Of a DNA stretch of 64,000 nucleotides, positions 17,214 through 27,493 are shown one piece after another; the stretch's first letter is position 1, and every line of letters starts with the position of its first letter. The stretch lies in assembly GCA_039583875.1 (NCBI GenBank), contig CM077151.1, positions 22,872,208-22,936,207 on the forward strand. Reading direction: 5' to 3'. The notes under the pieces were generated by a model. That model had not been told where the DNA came from. It saw only the letters and a program-made list of their open reading frames with translations, and ran no database searches. Source of the stretch: Platanthera guangdongensis (Eukaryota; Streptophyta; Magnoliopsida; Asparagales; Orchidaceae). A program made the translations under genes and the position numbers.

Positions 17214-19453
17214 ATGATCCAGGTTTATGAAAAAGTATATCTACCTTTCCGTTAAAGGATCAAGAGGCTGTGAGGAAAATATATATATTAAGAGGTTCAT
17301 GCCAATCAAAAAGTTATTCTTTTCCTCAGAGAAAAATGGGAGATCGGGATCATCAGTTTGTTGCTGCTTGGTTTGATATGTATGATTGGCTTGAGTATAG
17401 TGTTGCAAATGATGCTGTATTTTGTTTTGTGTGTTACTTGTTCAAGAATGATGCTGCAACTACTGCTGTTGGTGGTGATGCTTTTGTCACTTGTGGATGA
17501 TATAAGTTATGGAACAAACCTGAAAGATTCCAAAAACATGTAGGAAAGATTAATAGTGCTCATCAGCTAGCATTACAAAAATTACAAGCTCTAAAAGAAC
17601 CCAAGAAGTTTATCATTGTTGCTCTTGATAAACAATCAGACGCTAGTAAGTGTGATCATATAACACGCTTAGTTGCTTCTTTTAAATGCTTAAGATTTCT
17701 CTTGCGTCAAGGTTTGTCCCCGTGTGGTCATGATGAGAGGCAAGATTCACTTAAAAAGGGAAATTTTCTTGAAATTCTGCAGTGGCTTACGGATATTGAT
17801 GAAAAAATTGGTAAACATGTCTTAAAAACTGCCCCGAAAAACAGCCAGTTGATTTCTCCATCAATCCAAAAAGATATAATTAATGCTTGTGCAAAGGAAA
17901 CAACCCAGATTATTATGCAAGAGCTTGATGATGGTTACTTTTCTATTCTAGCTGATGAATCTAGTGTTGTGTCACATAGAGAGCAACTGACTCTTTGTTT
18001 GCGTTATGTGGACAAAAAGGGAGGTTAATAGAGCGATTTCTTGGTATTGTGCATGTTCAGGAGACAACTGCATTGTCACTTAAATCTGGAATTGAATCTT
18101 TGCTAATGGAGCATTCATTGAACTTATCTAAAATTTGTGGGCAAGAATATGATGAGTTAAATAATATGAGTGGTGAGATAAATGGTCTTAAAAGTTTAAT
18201 TTTGAGGGAAAATTCATTTGCATACTACATTCATTGTTTTGCTCATCAACTTCAGTTAACACAACTTGCAGTTGCTAAGATTAATGATGACTGTCAATGA
18301 TTTTTTGAAGCAATTGCAACTTTATTAAATGTGATTGGAGTGTCTTGTAAGCGACATAAAATGCTTAGAGAAAGTCAAGTTCAAAAGGTTGTCAGGGCAC
18401 TAGAAGATGGTGAATTGAAAACTAGATCAGGTTTGAATCAAGAGCTTCGTTTGAGTCGGCCTGGAGACACTCATTGGGGATCACATCACAGAACATTAAT
18501 GCATATTATTTCATTATATCCTGATATGGTCGCTACACTTTTGGCAATTGGGAAGAGTAAAGCAAATGATCGAGTGAAGGTACATGGTGTGTTGTTTGCA
18601 TTGGAATCATTTGACTTTGTGTTAATGCTTCACGTAATGACCACTATATTTGGGTACACTCATGAGTTGAATCTAACTCTTCAAAGAAAGGATCAAAACA
18701 TTATTAATGCAATGTCTTTTGTTAGTTTGACAAAAAACAGTTGCAAACCTTAAGAGATGATGGATGAGAGACATTATTAAATAAGATCTTGCTTTTTTGC
18801 GGCAATCATAGGATTCATATTCCCAATATGGATGATCAATATACACCTCAAGGAAGATCAAGACGGTTTGTTGAAAACTACAGAAATTTGAATCATTATC
18901 GAGTACAAATATTCTTAAAAGTCATCGATTTACAACTACAAGAGCTTAACAATCGGTTTGATGAAGTGAGCATGGAGTTGCTTCATTGTATGACTTGCTT
19001 AAATCCAATTAACTCGTTTGATAGTTTTGACAAGCAAAAAGTGATAAGACTTGCGGAGTTTTATCCTAATGATTTTTCAAGTTTGAAGATGTCTAATTCA
19101 GATTTTCAGCTCGACAACTTCATTGCCGACATGAGAAGCGATGAGAGATTTTTTGATTTGAAGGATCTTGGTCATCTCCCCACGAATTTTGTTCAAACTG
19201 GTAAACATATTGTTTATCAACCAATCTACAAGCTTTTGAAGTTTGCATTAATTCTTCAGGTGGCTACTGCAAGTGTATAAAGAGTGTTCTCGGGCATGAA
19301 CTACGTCAAGAACAAGTTACGCAACAGTATGCGCGATCCAATGTTGAATGATTGTATAGTTACTTTTATTGAGAGAGATGCATTTTTGAAAGTCCGTGAC
19401 GATGATGTTATCGCTCGTTTTCAAAAAATGAAAACTCGTCGTGGACAAATGTA
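17214..19453 (+). pseudogene. hAT transposase, main part (zinc finger, core, dimerisation domain)
   Basis: Continues the frame broken at 4550. The zinc-finger region has QFVAAWFDMYDWLEYS and DAVFCFVCYLFKND near 17350-17460. The DUF4371-like core includes GYFSILADESSVVSHREQLT near 17935-17995 and IHCFAHQLQLTQLAVAK near 18230-18290. LSRPGDTHWGSHHRTL lies near 18450-18500. The C-terminal dimerisation domain has LQVATASV-stop-RVFSGMNY and NKLRNSMRDPMLND near 19255-19350, and the gene ends at 19453. The damage includes TGA for expected Trp at 17498 and 18298, a frame break near 18025, disruption near 18750-18790, and TAA for the conserved Glu at 19278. It would have cut and pasted hAT termini; this copy cannot. 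Confidence 0.9.
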
Positions 19454-19611
19454 AATTTCTTGTGTAATTTTGTATTTTCTGATTTGGTGAATTAAATGTA
19501 GTTTTGTATGAATTTACAATGTCAAAAATTTTACATTATCTTGTTGTTTCATTTAAAAAAAATTTTATGTCCCCCCATTGCAAAATTCCTGGATCCGCCA
19601 CTGCTCTAGAG

Positions 19612-19745
19612 CGCGCTCTTGCCCATAGTTCCCTAGCGCCCGCGCGGGTGGTTTTCCAAAGCACGCCTGTACGAGTAATTTTTCAGAGCGCACTCGTGCA
19701 CGTAGTTCCTCAAAGCGTGTTCTCTCACATTGAAAAAAACACATC
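19612..19745. repeat. 27-bp tandem array, right remnant
   Basis: Diverged units such as GAGCGCACTCGTGCACGTAG and TTCCTCAAAGCGTGTTCT follow directly after the hAT right-hand target duplication. They match the style of the array at 2625-3124 (CGTG-rich, TTC-AA-CG core) but are more degenerate. This places the hAT insertion inside a pre-existing array. Confidence 0.55.
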
Positions 19746-20935
19746 ACTGTTATAGAACGCGCTATAATCTGTCACTCTTGCTAAAACAACTTTATACTAA
19801 AACCTGATCTAGTGGATTATCTGAACTTGGCCAGACCTCGCAATTTCTTTCTATGGTTGTTTTGTCTACATTTCGTTAAATCACTGCAATGACTTCCTGC
19901 TTCATTTGCTCAAATGTGAGAACATGTGAATGAGAATAGAAACTAGCAACGGCCTGAGGCCGAACGTCTCCACCCAAAAGAGTCTATCATCAAGCCGGAG
20001 CCCTGTTACGGTTGAAGTTACGGGCCTGAGCCAAGCTCCGTGCCTGATTTCGTTTGGCGTAGGGTTTGGAACTTTCTGTTTCGGGCAAATGCCGCCACAC
20101 TGCGGGTAGTAAAATGGCCGGCGGCGACGTTTGCTTCATTTGCACCCGCCGCAACATGAGAAATGAAGGAAAATGAAGGGATTCCAACCGCGACCTTCCC
20201 CCTTAGGTTCCAAAAGCGCTCGTCCTCCCGCCGCCTCAGCAAATCACCAAACCAAACGAAGCATATAGTCCAACATAGGGGCTCTCATAAGGGCAGAGCC
20301 CCAATCGCAATCAGGGATGCATGCCAAGCCACATATATACATCAGCTTCACAAAAAAAAAATCCAGCATGGAGAAAGAGTGAGCACATTCATGATAGTCT
20401 TTAAAAATAAGGTGATTGTTATTCGCAAATCATAAGCGTCTATCTGTAAATCAAAATTTTCATGTTTGTACATGTCTATCCGTAGACTAACTTTAAAGTT
20501 TATTAATCAATGTCATATTCTTATGAGTAGTGTCCGACAATGAAAGAATAACTTTGTCAAACTTTTGATCCAATACCGGAGACAAAGTTAGTTAAATTCA
20601 CATCAAAAAGTGAAATCCAAATCAAAGTGAAGAAATTCATATCAAAATGATATAATTCATGTCAAAATGATAAAATTTATGTCAAATTACTGTGATGAAG
20701 TAAAAAAGAATAAAAGATTGTTTAAAATTGGTGCTCGGATAAATATGAAAAACTTAATTTGCGAAAAATAAAATACGTTTTTTTAAAAAAAATTAATTCC
20801 TTAATATTAAGACAAGTTTTTCCGATGACTTTTTGGCACCCGTCCGGCCGTCCCGCGCGCATCTATGTGAGACGATCTGGGCCTTTTTGCCTTCCACTCG
20901 TTCGACAGCCAGCCTCCGACGTTCTCACTACTTCA
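19746..20935. other. Intergenic, PPR upstream region
   Basis: No coding feature supported. 20040-20270 holds GC-rich sequence ending ACCAAACCAAACGAAGCATA, which resembles one end of a PIF/Harbinger (Tourist-like) MITE. I could not define the other end. 20400-20760 is AT-rich with short local repeats of the type ATCAAAATGATAAAATTYATG. The PPR promoter presumably lies in the last few hundred bases, with no clear TATA box. Confidence 0.4.
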
Positions 20936-23818
20936 ATGGCCTTATCGTCGGCGACGGGTTTCCACCGCCGCCACTGTTATGACGCATCGCAGGGAAATGG
21001 AAGCTATACTCCCGTCCCTTCCATCCTTCCAAGTAACAACATCCTTCTATCCGTCCCGCCGCCTCCCTCTAGGGTTTCTCAAGGGTTTAAGCTTCACTGT
21101 CTCCCCTCCACGACCTCCATGTGTCCGCCTGCTCGTAACACTCCAGAGGGCGCCTCCCTTTTTTCTGCCCTCAAAACCCTACAATCCAAACCGGCCGAAG
21201 ACTTCTCCGACGAAACAATAGATTCTCTACTGGCCGGTCTCAATCCCAAGGAGCATACCATCCTTCTCAAGAAGCAGAAAGACTGGAGGCGATCCCTTCA
21301 CCTCTTCCGGCGGATCAAGTCCAAGAAGGGCTACTTTCCGAACTCAATTCACTACAATGTCGTCTTCCGGACACTCGGAAGGTCCCAGAGGTGGGACGAG
21401 CTCCGCCTCTGTTGGATTGAGATGGCCAACGATGGAGTTTTACCCACTAACAACACCTATGCTACCCTAATTGATGTTTATGGCAAGGCTGGCCTTGTAA
21501 AGGAGGCTCTCTTATGGCTCAAACACATGAAATCTAGAGGTGTTTTCCCCGACGAGGTCAGCATAAACACCGCCGTGCAGGTTTTGAAGGATTCCGAGCA
21601 GTTTGATCTGGGCGAGAGGCTATTCAAAGGTTGGTGTGATGGAAAGGTTGAACTCGATCTTCTCAACTCCATTTATGATGGTCCGGTTGACTCCAGTGTG
21701 AGTAGTTCCAAGCATTTTCTGCTCACCGAACTGTTCAAATCTGGTGGAAGGCCTCCCATTTCGCAAATCTCTTCCTTCATCAGAGGTCCCCAGAAACCCA
21801 AACGTGCAGCCACTTACAATACCTTGATAGATTTATATGGCAAAGCAGGAAGGCTGAAGGATGCTTCGGATGCATTCCTGCAAATGCTGCAGTCCGGGGT
21901 AATGCCGGATACTATCACTTTTAACACAATGATTAACATTTGCTGCTCCCATGGACATCTACTGGAGGCAAAATCTTTACTTGGTAAAATGGAAGAGAAG
22001 AGGATTTACCCCGATACTAAAACCTTCAACATATTTATGACTTACCATTCCTCACACGGAGATGCTGTGGGCGCGCTGAGGTGCTACACAGAGATGAAAG
22101 AGTATGGTCTTCATCCAGATGTCGTAAGTTTTCGAATAATTCTGCAAAGTTTATGTGAGAAGAAGATGATTTCTGAAGTTGAGGGTGTGATTGAGGAAAT
22201 AATGATGTTAGATTCCCGTGTGGATGAACAATCACTTCCTGTTGTTATGAAGATGTACGTTGCCAAAGGATTGCTCGACAAGGCATTAACTTTTTTCGAG
22301 AAGCATTGCTATAATCAAGACATCTCCTCCCAGAATCGCGCTTCCGTAATCGATTTGTATGCAGAGAGGGGATTTTGGAAGGAGGCAGAGGATGTTTTCG
22401 ATGCAAAGGGAAAGCTTGGTTTTAAGAAGGATGTTGTTGAATATAATGTGATGATTAAAGCATATGGAAAAGCTAAGATGTATGACAGAGCTTTGGAACT
22501 ATTTGAGTCCATGAGATGCACTGGACCTTGGCCGGATGAATGCACTTATAACTCGCTCGTTCAGATGCTTTCAGGAGGTGATTTACCGGAGAAGGCAAGG
22601 GAGTTTCTGGGCCAGATGCGGAAGTCTGGTTTCACACCTCGATGCGAGTCTTTTGGCGCTGTTCTTGGCAGTTATTGCCGCGCTGGGTTGCTTTCCGAGG
22701 CCGTCACGATCTACAAAGAAATGGCTGAGTGTCGTGTTGAGCCTAATGAACTCATTTACGGTTCTTTAGTAGACGCGTTTGCCAACTCCGATAGACTCGA
22801 CGAAGCTATTGAGTACTATAACATCATGGAAAAATCTGGACTAACTGTCAATTGCATAGTCCTCACATCTTTAATCAAGGCTTATGGCAAATCTAGCTGC
22901 TGGAAAGAAGCCCAGGAGTTGTATGGAAAGATGAAGACTTTGGAGGGTGGTCCAGATGTCATTGCTTCAAATTGCATGATGAATTTATATGCTGGTCTAG
23001 AAATGGTGAATGAGGCAAAATTGATATTCGACGATTTGAGAAGAGGCGGACGAGCCGATAGCGTTTCGTATGTGACAATTACGTATCTTTATAAAAGCAT
23101 GGGTATGCTGAACGAGGCAGCCGATATTGCTCAGGATATGCAGCAAGCTGTCTTACTGACAGACTGTGCTTCATATAATAATGTCATGGCTTCTTATGTG
23201 GCCAGTGGAAAGCTAAAAGAATGTGGCGAGTTGCTGCACAAAATGTTGAGGCAAAAAATGATACCGGGTTCTTCTACATTTAAAGTTCTTTTTACTGTAT
23301 TGAAGAAGGGAAGATTTCCACCAGAGGCCATCTTTCAGCTGGAAACTTCGTATAGCGAAGGAAAACCTTATGCCAGGCAGGCTGTAGTGACTTCCGTATT
23401 TTCAACTGTGGGATTGCATAATTTTGCACAAATTTCATGTGAAGCATTTGCAAATGTTATGGTGGAACTTGAATCATATGCCTATAATACTGCGATTGGA
23501 GCTTATGGAGCGGCTGGAGAGGTAGATAAAGCCTTGAATGTATACCTGAGAATGCAGGATGAAGGTCTCCGACCAGATCTTGTAACTTATGTTCATTTGG
23601 CAGGCTGCTATGGCAAAGCAGGAATGGTTGAAGGGTTGAAGAGGATTTACAGTCTGTTAAAATATGGGGAGATTGAGCCTTCTGAATCTCTCTTCATTGC
23701 TTTGATAAATGCCTATAGGGAAGCTGGCAGACATGACCTCGGAAATTTGGTCAATCAAGAGATGAGATTTAGTATCCAAACTGACACGGATGTCAAAGAG
23801 GATCAAGTCCCGGTGTAA
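20936..23818 (+). CDS. P-class PPR protein, Arabidopsis At1g73710-like, organellar
   Basis: Intronless, 960 residues from ATG 20936. An in-frame ATG at 20759 exists but adds an AT-rich, non-conserved leader. The 20936 start gives MALSSATGFHRRHCYDAS, a Ser/Ala/Arg-rich presequence fitting plastid targeting. Then come about 20 PPR units of 35 residues, e.g. NTYATLIDVYGKAGLVKEAL, ATYNTLIDLYGKAGRLKDAS, VEYNVMIKAYGKAKMYDRAL and YAYNTAIGAYGAAGEVDKAL. The KEHTILLKKQKDW segment and WDELRLCWIEMANDGVLPTN closely resemble At1g73710 as I remember it. PPR proteins bind organelle RNA one base per repeat to control processing or stability; the target here is unknown. No DYW or E domain is seen. The frame has no defect, making it the best intact host gene in the window. 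Confidence 0.93.
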   Translation: MALSSATGFHRRHCYDASQGNGSYTPVPSILPSNNILLSVPPPPSRVSQGFKLHCLPSTTSMCPPARNTPEGASLFSALKTLQSKPAEDFSDETIDSLLAGLNPKEHTILLKKQKDWRRSLHLFRRIKSKKGYFPNSIHYNVVFRTLGRSQRWDELRLCWIEMANDGVLPTNNTYATLIDVYGKAGLVKEALLWLKHMKSRGVFPDEVSINTAVQVLKDSEQFDLGERLFKGWCDGKVELDLLNSIYDGPVDSSVSSSKHFLLTELFKSGGRPPISQISSFIRGPQKPKRAATYNTLIDLYGKAGRLKDASDAFLQMLQSGVMPDTITFNTMINICCSHGHLLEAKSLLGKMEEKRIYPDTKTFNIFMTYHSSHGDAVGALRCYTEMKEYGLHPDVVSFRIILQSLCEKKMISEVEGVIEEIMMLDSRVDEQSLPVVMKMYVAKGLLDKALTFFEKHCYNQDISSQNRASVIDLYAERGFWKEAEDVFDAKGKLGFKKDVVEYNVMIKAYGKAKMYDRALELFESMRCTGPWPDECTYNSLVQMLSGGDLPEKAREFLGQMRKSGFTPRCESFGAVLGSYCRAGLLSEAVTIYKEMAECRVEPNELIYGSLVDAFANSDRLDEAIEYYNIMEKSGLTVNCIVLTSLIKAYGKSSCWKEAQELYGKMKTLEGGPDVIASNCMMNLYAGLEMVNEAKLIFDDLRRGGRADSVSYVTITYLYKSMGMLNEAADIAQDMQQAVLLTDCASYNNVMASYVASGKLKECGELLHKMLRQKMIPGSSTFKVLFTVLKKGRFPPEAIFQLETSYSEGKPYARQAVVTSVFSTVGLHNFAQISCEAFANVMVELESYAYNTAIGAYGAAGEVDKALNVYLRMQDEGLRPDLVTYVHLAGCYGKAGMVEGLKRIYSLLKYGEIEPSESLFIALINAYREAGRHDLGNLVNQEMRFSIQTDTDVKEDQVPV

Positions 23819-23950
23819 TGTAGTTTGGCAAGTGCGTATGGATTTCTCACTCCGTGATGCAGGTTTAACTTCTGATGTAATTGTATTTTCTTTGTTTTGA
23901 TCAAGGTTTCCTGAATGAATTTTCCCCTTATACTCTAGTGTTGTTGTAGG

Positions 23951-24385
23951 CAGTGACGGACGCAAAGATTTTTCTTTGTGTGGGAGGTGCATGAAAAATA
24001 TCAAAAAAATAAAATGAAAATATTACTACTTTAAATTATATCTAAAAAATGATAAATAAATGTCACATACAAAAAAAATAAATGATAAAAAATGTGTATG
24101 AAATATAATGATAAATAAATGTGTTAGAAAATAAAATAATAAATAAAGATGTAGGTAATAAAAAAATATGATATGTATAGGACTTAAACTGACCATATAG
24201 TTAAATATCATATACTCTACCAACTTGACAAAGATACTTACTTGCTTGAATTTATTCATTATATATATGTATATTTTATATCTTTCAAATAAATAAATTG
24301 TGCATTCTACTATTTTAATAAATGATATTTTTAAAAATCAGTGTGGGCGGCCGCCCACACTGGGCCGTATGTGGGTCCGCCCCTG
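23951..24385. mobile_element. Non-autonomous hAT MITE
   Basis: 435 bp, AT-rich. Left end CAGTGACGGACGCAAAG; right end reverse-complemented CAGGGGCGGACCCACAT. It is flanked by a perfect 8-bp duplication GTTGTAGG (23943-23950 and 24386-24393). The termini follow the CAGTGGCGGA pattern of the large hAT at 3133-19603. A palindrome GTGTGGGCGGCCGCCCACAC lies near the right end. It inserted about 130 bp downstream of the PPR stop, possibly within its 3' flank. No coding capacity. Confidence 0.9.
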
Positions 24386-24393
24386 GTTGTAGG

Positions 24394-26217
24394 CCACTAG
24401 CTCACGGGGGTATGCAGTCTACAGAGTTAAGGACGAAAGGTAACAGATTTGACATCTTTCTTGGCCCTGTGAGGAGTCCTCCCTTAATTTTCTATTTTAT
24501 TTATGGGGAACTAGTAACTAGTATGGCATCTTTCTTGGGCCGAATGGATTCTTCATAATAACAATATGTTTGGAGAATTTCCAGCCACTCTCAAGTCCTT
24601 TTGAAGTTTGTTGTCCTTGATCTCACTGAGTTGTCTTTGATTGTTTCAGTGAAAATTTGAGAGAGCTGGTATTGGGAAAACAACACTAATGCAAAATAAA
24701 TCATATTTGTGGTTGAACTGGTGCTGCTTGCTATCTCCATTAGTGCTCCCGCAAGCCATTTGCCTTACGATTTGAAAATGCGATGAATTGAAATCCCGAG
24801 CCTCTATCGACCTCCTAAACAATAAAACAACGCTAGTTTTTTGAGGTTAGATCTTCTGATCAATTGAATACAAATTCTGCTTAGATTTTCCGCTGGTTCA
24901 ATGTCAATCCTGATGAGGAATCACATTTCAGTATTTCATGGGTGGGACTACTCTTATCGGAATCCACCCAAGCCTACTTACACGGAAGGTGGAGTTAGGA
25001 TCGTTGGATGAATGATGACAAAATATTTTATGTATTTTTATGTATTTTTATGCATTTTATGTAATTTTATTTTTTGTATATTTAATGGTTTATGTTTTCG
25101 ACAATTGTGACGGTCCATATTGAGTTCTAAGTCTATAAATAAGGATATTGAGGCTAATTTTTAGAGATCACAGAATTTGGACAAATTTTTTGGGCTCTTG
25201 TGATCTGTCCACAGTGCTGATTCCATAAATCTTTGGTGCCGAAGCCAAGGTAAAATTACCTTCCCACTACCCATAACTACCTTCTCATCCATAACCGCCC
25301 AATACTCCCACTACTCATTAACTACTAAGTAACTACCCAAAATTACGCATAATAGCTGCAACCCCTCTCCCAAAACCCCTCTCCCAAAACCACAACCCCT
25401 CTCCCAAAACCACAACCCCTCTCCCAAAACCACAACTATCTATTAACTCTCCCAAAACCACAACTATCTATTAACTCTCCCAAAATCACAACTATCTATT
25501 AACTACCCATAACCATCCTGAATTCCACTAAACCAAATCCATAACTACCTAATAACTGTTTCCTCTTAAATTATTCAAAGCCAAAGACCCTCCCTAGGCC
25601 AAACGAACCACTCATCTTCCTCCACAAAGACCGTCACGCCTACACTCCCTCCCATCAAGGCTCTGGTCCCCATTTATAGCCAACAATTACTCCAGATGGG
25701 GATCAGCAGTCCAGCATCTGAATCTTCAAAAATCATACTCAGGACTGAATCCATCACAAATCCCTTACCTATTAAAGACAGTCACACCACTTTCCCTCTC
25801 GTCCAGATCCAGAACTCCTGATCCAGAAATCCAAATCCAGCAACAAATCCCAAGCCCAACCCCCTTCTTGCAGTTTTACGCTCTTTCTGCACATAGAAAT
25901 CCAGAAAAACTGTAATCCAACATCAATTCCTGGCCTTGTCAACCTGCTGCCAACTCCAAAATTCCCAGGAACTATTCTAACCGTCCCCTTCCGGCTTCCT
26001 ATTTAAATTCCTGCACGTGGACAACCTTGCCGACCCCTCCACTCACATTCCCCGCAGTCCTCCAACCTGAGCCCTCATATCCTTCTCCCATACTCCTCCA
26101 GCCCGTGAAAATTGCATTGAGCCGCTGCTAAATTACTGGACTGGCCCTGAAAACAGACATAATGCATTCTTTGTGCATCACATCATTCTAGACTCATACG
26201 ACACTCCACTAACACCC
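24394..26217. other. Intergenic, low-complexity stretches
   Basis: No gene supported. 25020-25080 has repeats of TTTTATGTATTTTTATG type. 25370-25510 has tandem units of about 17 bp (CTCTCCCAAAACCACAAC) and then about 25 bp (adding TATCTATTAA). 25560-26200 is C-rich, A/C-biased unique sequence with many CCTCC and AACTCC words. I see no open frame of note. Confidence 0.5.
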
Positions 26218-27491
26218 TGATGGGGATCATCCTAGTAATCGTGATCGAGTGTTTTAGGATACCGGGCGTAACGACCAATCATAGCCATTCACGTCGGGTG
26301 CCCAACCGTCCCTCTCCTTATAAATAGGGACGGATACTTTCGTTTATAGACATTGCTGAATTTGCGAGTGATCTGAGATCCGACAATCTTTCGCGGTGCG
26401 ACGCCGTGAATTCCGGGGTGCGACATCTCGATCTTGTTTCCTGAAATTTTATTTTTCCTTATTATTTCCCCTGTTTCCCACAATTTTCCTCCATTCAGGC
26501 CCTTAATTGCACGTTAAACCCGATCTCACGCCGCCCTTCTCATACGATTCCGCCTCTAGCAAGCAATCCCATTCTCGCTCATACACTGTTCTTCTTCCTC
26601 CCTGCCCATTTCCCTGCCGTGGAACCTCCATGAAGCCACAAACTGCAACAGTTCTCGTTCTGAACCGCCAACCCCCGCACGTGACTCTCTCGCCATTATT
26701 TGTTGTAGCCCCTCCCTCCAGGCCGATCGAGGCATCCCAAATTCAGCACTGTCCGTCTCCTCACGCGACATCTCCCCACACCAGAGCTCGTTGTCTGCTC
26801 GACCCCTACCCGAAGTCACAAGCCCTCACCCCTCCAACTTCACGTGGATCCACCAGGCCTTCCCCCTATTCTGCCACCTCTCTACAACTCCTTGCTCGAC
26901 ACCTCCAGTAATCACTGCCCTTTTCCCCTTCAATTCAACAACCCAACGATCTTCCCTTGCAGATTCAGCTGCCCTCACTCATTTCCTGCAGTTACCTCTA
27001 TTTAGGAAGTACCTTTTATTGATTTAAACGGCCAACAAAAATATTTCAGGGTTTTTTTTAACACTTTTTACTTTCCATCATAACCATTGCATTCATCTCG
27101 TGGAGCCACGCCTACCGTCGTCATTAGATTCCTTATGTTTGTGAGTATGTTAAATTCTGGATTAACATGCTATATTTGTTTGAGTATTGAGCTTGCTAGT
27201 GCCGTCGTTTAATTTCTTTGAGTTCTGTAAGACTTATTTGTACAAATTGTAGTGGATAGCATCTTGTGTGAAAAAAACATGTTTATTTGCTTGTGTGCAA
27301 AAATTATTGTTAACACTGTGTTGATTTGCTTGTCTCGTATAAATTTATTGCCTATGTTAATTTCAGATTGAAAATTTTAAATACATTTGCACCGCATTTT
27401 GATTGCGTTTGTTTGAGTCTGTCTTGCATCACAGCCACTTTGAGTTACATTAGTGTCCGCACAACCATGTCACATTGTTTGTCCTGTGTCA
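26218..27491 (+). repeat. 5' LTR of the decayed gypsy element
   Basis: TG...CA, 1274 bp. A TATA-like CTTATAAATAGGG near 26317-26329 fits an LTR promoter. 26470-27240 is about 85-90% similar by eye to 31515-33486 minus insertions (e.g. CCCTTAATTGCACGTTAAAC and CTCTCGCCATTATTTGTTGT in both). The short ORFs here are not conserved as proteins between the two copies. Confidence 0.75.
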
Positions 27492-27493
27492 GC

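Larger units (their letters stand above)
3133..19603 (+). mobile_element. hAT DNA transposon carrying a nested LTR retrotransposon
   Basis: The left terminus reads CATGGGCGGATCTACAGG. The right terminus, reverse-complemented, reads CAGTGGCGGATCCAGG. Together they form short imperfect inverted repeats. Both ends are flanked by the same 8 bp, CTCTAGAG (3125-3132 and 19604-19611), the hallmark target duplication of hAT elements. Note that this octamer is itself palindromic. Inside is a transposase gene of the type with a TTF-like zinc finger, DUF4371-like core and C-terminal dimerisation region. Without the nested retrotransposon the element would be about 3.8 kb, a normal hAT size. The transposase has several stops, so this copy is not autonomous. 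Confidence 0.9.

Noticed and set aside
26507..27027. ORFs of 134 and 78 codons in the 5' LTR
   Set aside because: The paralogous 3' LTR at 32.9-33.4 kb does not preserve the frames or peptides.
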